From an uncultured Lachnospiraceae bacterium (lineage in GTDB: Bacteria; Bacillota; Clostridia; Lachnospirales; Lachnospiraceae), in contig CACZQT010000146.1 of the NCBI GenBank assembly GCA_902783295.1, forward strand, positions 1-11,605: a DNA stretch of 11,605 bases, in the 5' to 3' direction. The notes beneath the pieces were generated by a model. That model was given only the letters and a program-made list of their open reading frames with translations, was not told the DNA's origin and did not search any database. How positions within the stretch are numbered: position 1 is the stretch's first letter; each line of letters starts with the position of its first letter. Position numbers and translations under genes: made by a program. Positions 7,695-11,605 of this stretch are shown piece by piece.

Positions 7695-7757
7695 AGTTCG
7701 ATTTGTAAGTGTTTACACCCCGCCTGAGAGGTGTGGGTCTTCTTCCACTGAGATAAA

Positions 7758-9062
7758 TCAGTCAGCAAACAGGGTGGTGTTGGCCTGTTCGTCGATGTTC
7801 TTCGCAGCTTCTTCCAGAGTCACATTGCCTTCAAAAGCATCGGACAGGTTGGAATAGATGATGCTGTTGTACTCGGACCATTTGCCGGTCTGAGCCGCAG
7901 CCAGCTGAGAATCGCTTCCCAGATAAGCAGCGGAATTGATGAAAGGTTCTGCCGAAGGAGGAGTGTTGCAGTAGTCTTCGTTCGCCATCAGGTCGTTGTA
8001 AACCGGCAGGGACAGGGCGGAACCCATAACCTGAACCAGACCTTCATCACTCATCTGATAGGACAGAACGTTCGCAGCTGCATCCGGATTCTTCGTGGTG
8101 GAAGCGATACCTACCATGGAGCAGATGAACGGGCAGACACGGGTTGTGCCCTTAGGCATTTCCACAGCATCCCATTCGAAATCGCACTCGGCACGGAAGC
8201 TCGGAATTCCCCAGCGGCCGGTAGGATACATGGCAACCTTACCGATGATGAACAGACGGTCTTCGGAATCACCGGTGGAAGAAACCGTACCCGGCGAAGG
8301 AGCGGAGCCGGCCTGTACCAGATCGTACATTACGCCCAGACCCTGCAGAGCCTTCTCATCGGACAGATTGGACTTGCCATCCTTGAACCATTCAGCTTCA
8401 AAGTTGCCCATCCAGTTGATCCAGTCAGCACGGTAGTTGTTGATAGCGGTGCCGTATACATCCACGCGCTTGCCGTCCGCAGTCATCTTCGTCAGCTTGG
8501 CAGCGATGTCCTTGTACTCGTCTACGGTCCAGTCATTGGTGGGAACTTCCACGCCGGCTTCCGCGAACAGATCAAGGTTCAGGAACATTACATAAGAGGT
8601 CCAGTCCTTCGGGAAAGCGACCTGCTTGCCATCAAAGTTGCCGTAATCCAGTACGCCATCGATGATGTCTTCGGTCAGCTGAGGATACTCCTCCAGGTAA
8701 GGAGTCATATCATACAGCATGCCTGCTTCATAGTACTGGCGGATGCCGGACTCGCCCATCCAGAACAGATCCGGAAGGGAGTTGGCGGATGCCAGTGTCT
8801 GCAGCTTGGTGTAGTAGTCAGACGGTACATACATCTGCTCTACCTTGACATTGGGAGCCAGTTCCATGTAGGAAGCGAAAACGCCGGCATACATTTCGCG
8901 CTCATAGTCGTCGCCGGAATGCATGTACTGGATCTCGCCTTCCAGGGTAGCTGCCTTTTCAGCACCTTCCCATTCGGCCTTGACTGTCGGAGCAGCCAGC
9001 AGAACACTTGCCGCTACGGCAAACGCCGCCATCAGAGCAATGGCTTTCTTCAGGTTTTTCAT
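7758..9062 (-). CDS. Extracellular sugar-binding protein of a CUT1 ABC transporter
   Basis: A 434-residue substrate-binding protein of the extracellular solute-binding family 1 type, which captures sugar outside the membrane and delivers it to the MalF/MalG-type pair. A Sec signal peptide is clear: basic MKNLKK, a hydrophobic core (about 7-24), then a probable signal peptidase I site after VKA (A29). Family features include the YYTKLQTLASAN (83-94) and LPDLFWM (96-102) region. Unusually for a Gram-positive-type operon, there is no lipobox: no cysteine occurs in the first 100 residues, so lipid anchoring is not predicted. The start has AGAAAGGGG (9072-9080) at good distance. The gene is flanked by hairpins on both sides, fitting higher expression than the permeases. 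It follows GH31 by 174 bases in the same direction. The ligand is unknown; an alpha-linked oligosaccharide is the best guess. Confidence 0.95.
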   Translation of the reverse strand: MKNLKKAIALMAAFAVAASVLLAAPTVKAEWEGAEKAATLEGEIQYMHSGDDYEREMYAGVFASYMELAPNVKVEQMYVPSDYYTKLQTLASANSLPDLFWMGESGIRQYYEAGMLYDMTPYLEEYPQLTEDIIDGVLDYGNFDGKQVAFPKDWTSYVMFLNLDLFAEAGVEVPTNDWTVDEYKDIAAKLTKMTADGKRVDVYGTAINNYRADWINWMGNFEAEWFKDGKSNLSDEKALQGLGVMYDLVQAGSAPSPGTVSSTGDSEDRLFIIGKVAMYPTGRWGIPSFRAECDFEWDAVEMPKGTTRVCPFICSMVGIASTTKNPDAAANVLSYQMSDEGLVQVMGSALSLPVYNDLMANEDYCNTPPSAEPFINSAAYLGSDSQLAAAQTGKWSEYNSIIYSNLSDAFEGNVTLEEAAKNIDEQANTTLFAD

Positions 9063-9095
9063 TCTTCAAAACCCCTTTCTAAAAATTTATCATCA

Positions 9096-9116
9096 CTGTC
9101 CGCCCTCTGCGGACAG
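9096..9116 (-). other. Perfect leader hairpin upstream of the binding-protein gene
   Basis: CTGTCCGC and GCGGACAG (8 bp, perfect) enclose a 5-nt loop and end 15 bases before the ribosome binding site of the binding-protein gene. No U-tract follows directly, so termination is unlikely. A 5' mRNA stabiliser or processing end is the best reading (inference). Confidence 0.6.
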
Positions 9117-9186
9117 GCATGACCCTTACACAGCAGACATTCCCGCCTCTCTCCTCGAGGGAATTCCCATCCGTTCCTTCAATATC

Positions 9187-9202
9187 GCCGGGCTCCCCCG
9201 GC
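9187..9202. other. Small perfect GC-rich hairpin after the GH31 gene
   Basis: GCCGGG and CCCGGC form a perfect 6-bp stem with a 4-nt loop, 35 bases beyond the GH31 stop. There is no T-run on either side, so it is not an intrinsic terminator. The same gap also holds short palindromes CCTCGAGG (9153-9160) and GGGAATTCCC (9159-9168). No convincing promoter for the binding-protein gene was found in 9063-9236. Confidence 0.45.
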
Positions 9203-9236
9203 AGCTTCGAGACAGCCCTCTCCCGGAGGAGCCATC

Positions 9237-11264
9237 CTATCGCAGTATCTCTGCGGAAATCCGACCTCCCTTTCTCGCAAACAGAGGGATCGATGCGAGC
9301 GGTGCAGGTACTTCGATCCACTGCCCGCCTTTAAACTCTCTTCCGTCCCCGGCAAACACCCAGCATTCTCCCGCCGGCAGATATACCTTCCTCCTCCCGG
9401 CCCCGGCTTCATACACCGGGCATACCAGGATATCCGGCCCGAAATGATACTCATCGAAAATATCATAGACTTCCTGTTCCGGATAATCATAAAACAGGGG
9501 ACGCATCAGAGGGATGCCTTCTTCCGACGTTTTTTTCAGCTCTTCAAAAATATACGTCCGCAGCCTCTCCCGGATTTCTACATAATGGCTCAGGATTTCA
9601 CAGGCCTCTTCCCCATAGCTCCAGATCTCATTCGGTCCCCCTGAATAGCAGCAGCTGTCCAGAGAATAGGGGCTTACCTTCGGGCGGTCCGGCTTGTCGC
9701 GGAAACCATGCATCCGGAAAACCGGACAGAAGGCGCCAAACTGGAACCAGCGCACGAACAATTCCCGGTAGGCCGGACTGGTCACATCTCCCCCGTGAAA
9801 ACCGCCGATATCCGTGGTCCACCAGGGAATACCGCTCACGGCCACATGCAGCCCGGTCTTGATCTGCCGGCGCAGGCTGTCAAAATCCGACATGATATCT
9901 CCGGACCAGAGCACCACGCCGAAGCGCTGGCTTCCCAGCCAGGCGCAGCGGATCAGATTTACGATTTCCTCCTGCCCTTCCGCCCTCTGCCCGTCATAAA
10001 AGGCTTTCGCGTAATAGAACGGGTACAGACTGCTGACCTGCATCCCGTTTCCCAGATGATAGTGAAGGTTGTCGTAATCGTACGGCGTCAGTTCCGGTTC
10101 TGCCTCATCCAGCCAGAAATTCCGGATTCCAAGGCGGTAATAGTTTTCCTTGATTCTTTCCCAGACAAAAGTCCTGGCTTCGGGATTCGTACTGTCGAAA
10201 AGACTTTCCGGTCCCCGGCAAATGAACAGCGGGAACGGCCCTCTCTCGCTGCGGATCAGCATATTGTTTTCCTGCATGAAGGAAAAGTTTTCGCTCCGCA
10301 TATCCACCGTCGGCCAGACCGAAACCAGCAGACGGATTCCCATTTCGGAAAGCTCCCGGACCATTCCTTCCGGATCCGGCCAGTATCGCCTGTCAAACTT
10401 CCACTCCCCCTGCTGGGGCCAGTGAAAATAGTCGCAGACAATTAAGGACAGATCAATCCCCCGCCTCTTATACTCCCTGGCCACTTCCATCAGCTCATCC
10501 TGCGTCTCATACCGCAGCTTTGACTGCCAGAGCCCCGTCGCCCAGTAAGGCAGCTCCGGGCTGTGTCCGGTCAGGTCGAAATATCTCTTAAGGATTTCCG
10601 CCGGCGTCCCCCCGCCGATCACCAGATAATCCAGCTGGACAGCTTCTTCCGCCACCCAGCGGGTCCTCGAATTTCCGAATTCCACCCGGCCGATGGCCGG
10701 ATTATTCCATACAAAACCATACCCTTTTGAAGAAACGACAAAGGGTATGGTACTTTTCGTATTCTGCTGGCAAAGATCCAGGACCGACCCCTTCAGGTCA
10801 AACTGGTCATGCGCTTCCTGGCCCAGTCCGTAAAAATGTTCCTCCGCTTCCGCCCGGAAAAACTGCTCGATATGGCACATCCCGCCGCCGCGGTTCTTCA
10901 GAACACGGGCCGGAACATCCCTCTCATCCGCCCAGAATTCCCGCAGCAGGACTCTTCCCGTTCCATCCAGGAATGACAGACGTCCGTCCCGGGAGATTTC
11001 CAGTTGAAGATCTCCCGCTTTCAGAACCGCTCCCTGCTCTTTCAGCCGGATGACAGCGCTTTCGTCCGGGCAGCCCCCCGGCGAACCGTTCAGTTCTCCT
11101 GCCGGATGCCCGTATACATCCCCCGGAGTGAGCAGCGTCCAGTTTTCCTCCCGGATCCGGTCCAAACCGGCCCTCACACGGATGATGCCCTTTCCAAAGA
11201 CTTCCGCCTGCAGGACTTCTCCCTCCCGCCGGAACTGAATGGTATTTTCCAAAACTGTCAGCAT
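9237..11264 (-). CDS. Glycoside hydrolase family 31 alpha-glycosidase (alpha-xylosidase/alpha-glucosidase type)
   Basis: A 675-residue GH31 enzyme, which hydrolyses terminal alpha-linked residues with retention through two aspartates. An N-terminal beta-sandwich (about 1-230) precedes the TIM barrel (about 240-570) and a C-terminal beta domain. The nucleophile is D386 in FWLDEAEPE (383-391). The acid/base is D456 in WSGD (453-456), followed by SGIPWWTTDIGGFHGG (477-492). FRMHG (516-520) supplies the conserved histidine. CDYFHW (277-282) lines the minus-one subsite. There is no signal peptide, so it acts in the cytoplasm on imported sugar. The CxYFHW and DEAEPE contexts resemble proteins commonly annotated as alpha-xylosidases, but substrate cannot be fixed from sequence. 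Start: GGAGG 6 nt before the ATG. It is the first gene of the operon, about 50 bases downstream of the predicted transcription start. Confidence 0.93.
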   Translation of the reverse strand: MLTVLENTIQFRREGEVLQAEVFGKGIIRVRAGLDRIREENWTLLTPGDVYGHPAGELNGSPGGCPDESAVIRLKEQGAVLKAGDLQLEISRDGRLSFLDGTGRVLLREFWADERDVPARVLKNRGGGMCHIEQFFRAEAEEHFYGLGQEAHDQFDLKGSVLDLCQQNTKSTIPFVVSSKGYGFVWNNPAIGRVEFGNSRTRWVAEEAVQLDYLVIGGGTPAEILKRYFDLTGHSPELPYWATGLWQSKLRYETQDELMEVAREYKRRGIDLSLIVCDYFHWPQQGEWKFDRRYWPDPEGMVRELSEMGIRLLVSVWPTVDMRSENFSFMQENNMLIRSERGPFPLFICRGPESLFDSTNPEARTFVWERIKENYYRLGIRNFWLDEAEPELTPYDYDNLHYHLGNGMQVSSLYPFYYAKAFYDGQRAEGQEEIVNLIRCAWLGSQRFGVVLWSGDIMSDFDSLRRQIKTGLHVAVSGIPWWTTDIGGFHGGDVTSPAYRELFVRWFQFGAFCPVFRMHGFRDKPDRPKVSPYSLDSCCYSGGPNEIWSYGEEACEILSHYVEIRERLRTYIFEELKKTSEEGIPLMRPLFYDYPEQEVYDIFDEYHFGPDILVCPVYEAGAGRRKVYLPAGECWVFAGDGREFKGGQWIEVPAPLASIPLFARKGGRISAEILR

Positions 11265-11320
11265 CGGAGCCTCCAGAAATTATTGAACACAATACTGAAC
11301 TTCGGTCTTGTTTTGCTCTC

Positions 11321-11350
11321 AATATACCACTCCCACACCTTAAATGTCAA
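11321..11350 (-). promoter_or_regulatory. Sigma-A promoter of the GH31-sugar transporter operon
   Basis: On the minus strand a perfect -35 box TTGACA (11350-11345) and a -10 box TATATT (11326-11321; 5 of 6 consensus) are separated by 18 bases. Transcription would start near 11314, giving a leader of about 50 bases before the GH31 ATG. The leader carries a small stem, TATTG-TGTT-CAATA (11294-11281), next to the ribosome binding site. Confidence 0.8.
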
Positions 11351-11355
11351 CAAGT

Positions 11356-11380
11356 AATCATAGTATTTGACAATCATAGT
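11356..11380. repeat. Direct repeat upstream of the -35 box, candidate activator site
   Basis: AATCATAGT occurs exactly at 11356-11364 and again at 11372-11380, a 16-bp period that puts both copies on nearly the same face of the helix (about 1.5 turns). The nearer copy ends 6 bases upstream of the -35 box. The -35 box also forms an inverted pair with TTGACA at 11367-11372 (TGTCAA...TTGACA, 16 bases between). Direct repeats here fit an AraC/XylS-type or similar activator (inference); the regulator gene is not in the window. Confidence 0.55.
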
Positions 11381-11605
11381 CCTTGCCTGATCACCCGCCA
11401 GACACCTGTAAAATCTGTAAATTGCTCTTTCAGTGAATACCTGCTTTGGCTCAAAAACACCTGATAATCCAGACTGTACATTGGTCCAAAGCTAAAACAG
11501 CTGGTTCACTTATATCTATCGCAATCCGCAGTGCCGTCAAATGCATTCCCCGGAAAACACGCCCGTCTCCGGTCGCTTTACGGCGAGGCATATGGAATGG
11601 GTTCC
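11381..11605. other. Upstream region without a supported gene
   Basis: No convincing coding sequence is seen. A near-perfect tandem 9-mer, CTGTAAAAT then CTGTAAATT, lies at 11406-11423, and ACACCTG occurs at 11403-11409 and 11457-11463; these may belong to the control region. Towards the right edge, short frames stay open on both strands. One is a plus frame from 11468 to the end, with no ATG in a plausible context. Another is a minus frame entering from the edge and ending near 11452, with an internal ATG but no ribosome binding site. Either could be an edge of a gene outside the window, but neither has recognisable motifs. Confidence 0.4.

Noticed and set aside
6575..7708. Plus-strand 377-codon open frame antisense to the MalF-type permease
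   Set aside because: It lies opposite a clear permease with intact motifs. Its His/Gln/Arg/Asp-rich composition is typical of an antisense shadow, and it has no family motif.
11367..11395. Divergent plus-strand promoter using TTGACA at 11367-11372
   Set aside because: No -10-like hexamer at 16-18 bases downstream and no clear plus-strand gene follows.

Overview
The window looks like chromosomal DNA of a moderately GC-rich Clostridia-type Firmicute, most likely of the Lachnospiraceae kind (inference). The reasons are strong AGGAGG-type ribosome binding sites, a DUF624 membrane protein, a CUT1 sugar transporter without its own ATPase, and a Gld-like ABC exporter with a DUF4340 partner. No phage, IS, CRISPR, tRNA or rRNA is visible.

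Layout: (1) 45-707, plus strand: a DUF624 membrane protein, probably the tail of an operon whose start lies left of the window. (2) 704-5481, minus strand: a three-gene ABC exporter operon in the order ATPase, fused GldF-GldG permease, DUF4340 protein. It meets the DUF624 gene tail to tail and the stop codons overlap. A perfect 18-bp inverted repeat sits just upstream of the ATPase and is a good operator candidate. (3) 5623-5665: a strong intrinsic terminator that separates the two minus-strand operons. (4) 5743-11264, minus strand: a carbohydrate operon in the order GH31 alpha-glycosidase, extracellular sugar-binding protein, MalF-type permease, MalG-type permease. A recognisable sigma-A promoter (TTGACA, 18 nt, TATATT) precedes GH31, and a 9-bp direct repeat lies just upstream of its -35 box. 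(5) 11265-11605: this promoter region plus about 200 bases with no gene that I can support.

How the genes work together: the binding protein captures an oligosaccharide outside the cell and the two permeases import it, using an ATPase encoded elsewhere (probably a shared MsmX type). The GH31 enzyme, which has no signal peptide, removes alpha-linked sugars in the cytoplasm. Hairpins before and after the binding-protein gene suggest that mRNA processing or stability sets its level above that of the permeases. The exporter operon is a separate unit of unknown substrate; the family is named after Bacteroidetes gliding genes, but gliding is unlikely here.

Most interesting points: the fused GldFG exporter with a duplicated-domain DUF4340 partner under a large palindromic operator; a sugar-binding protein with no lipobox cysteine; the direct-repeat control region of the GH31 operon; and the hairpin cluster, one with a UUCG tetraloop, between binding-protein and permease genes.
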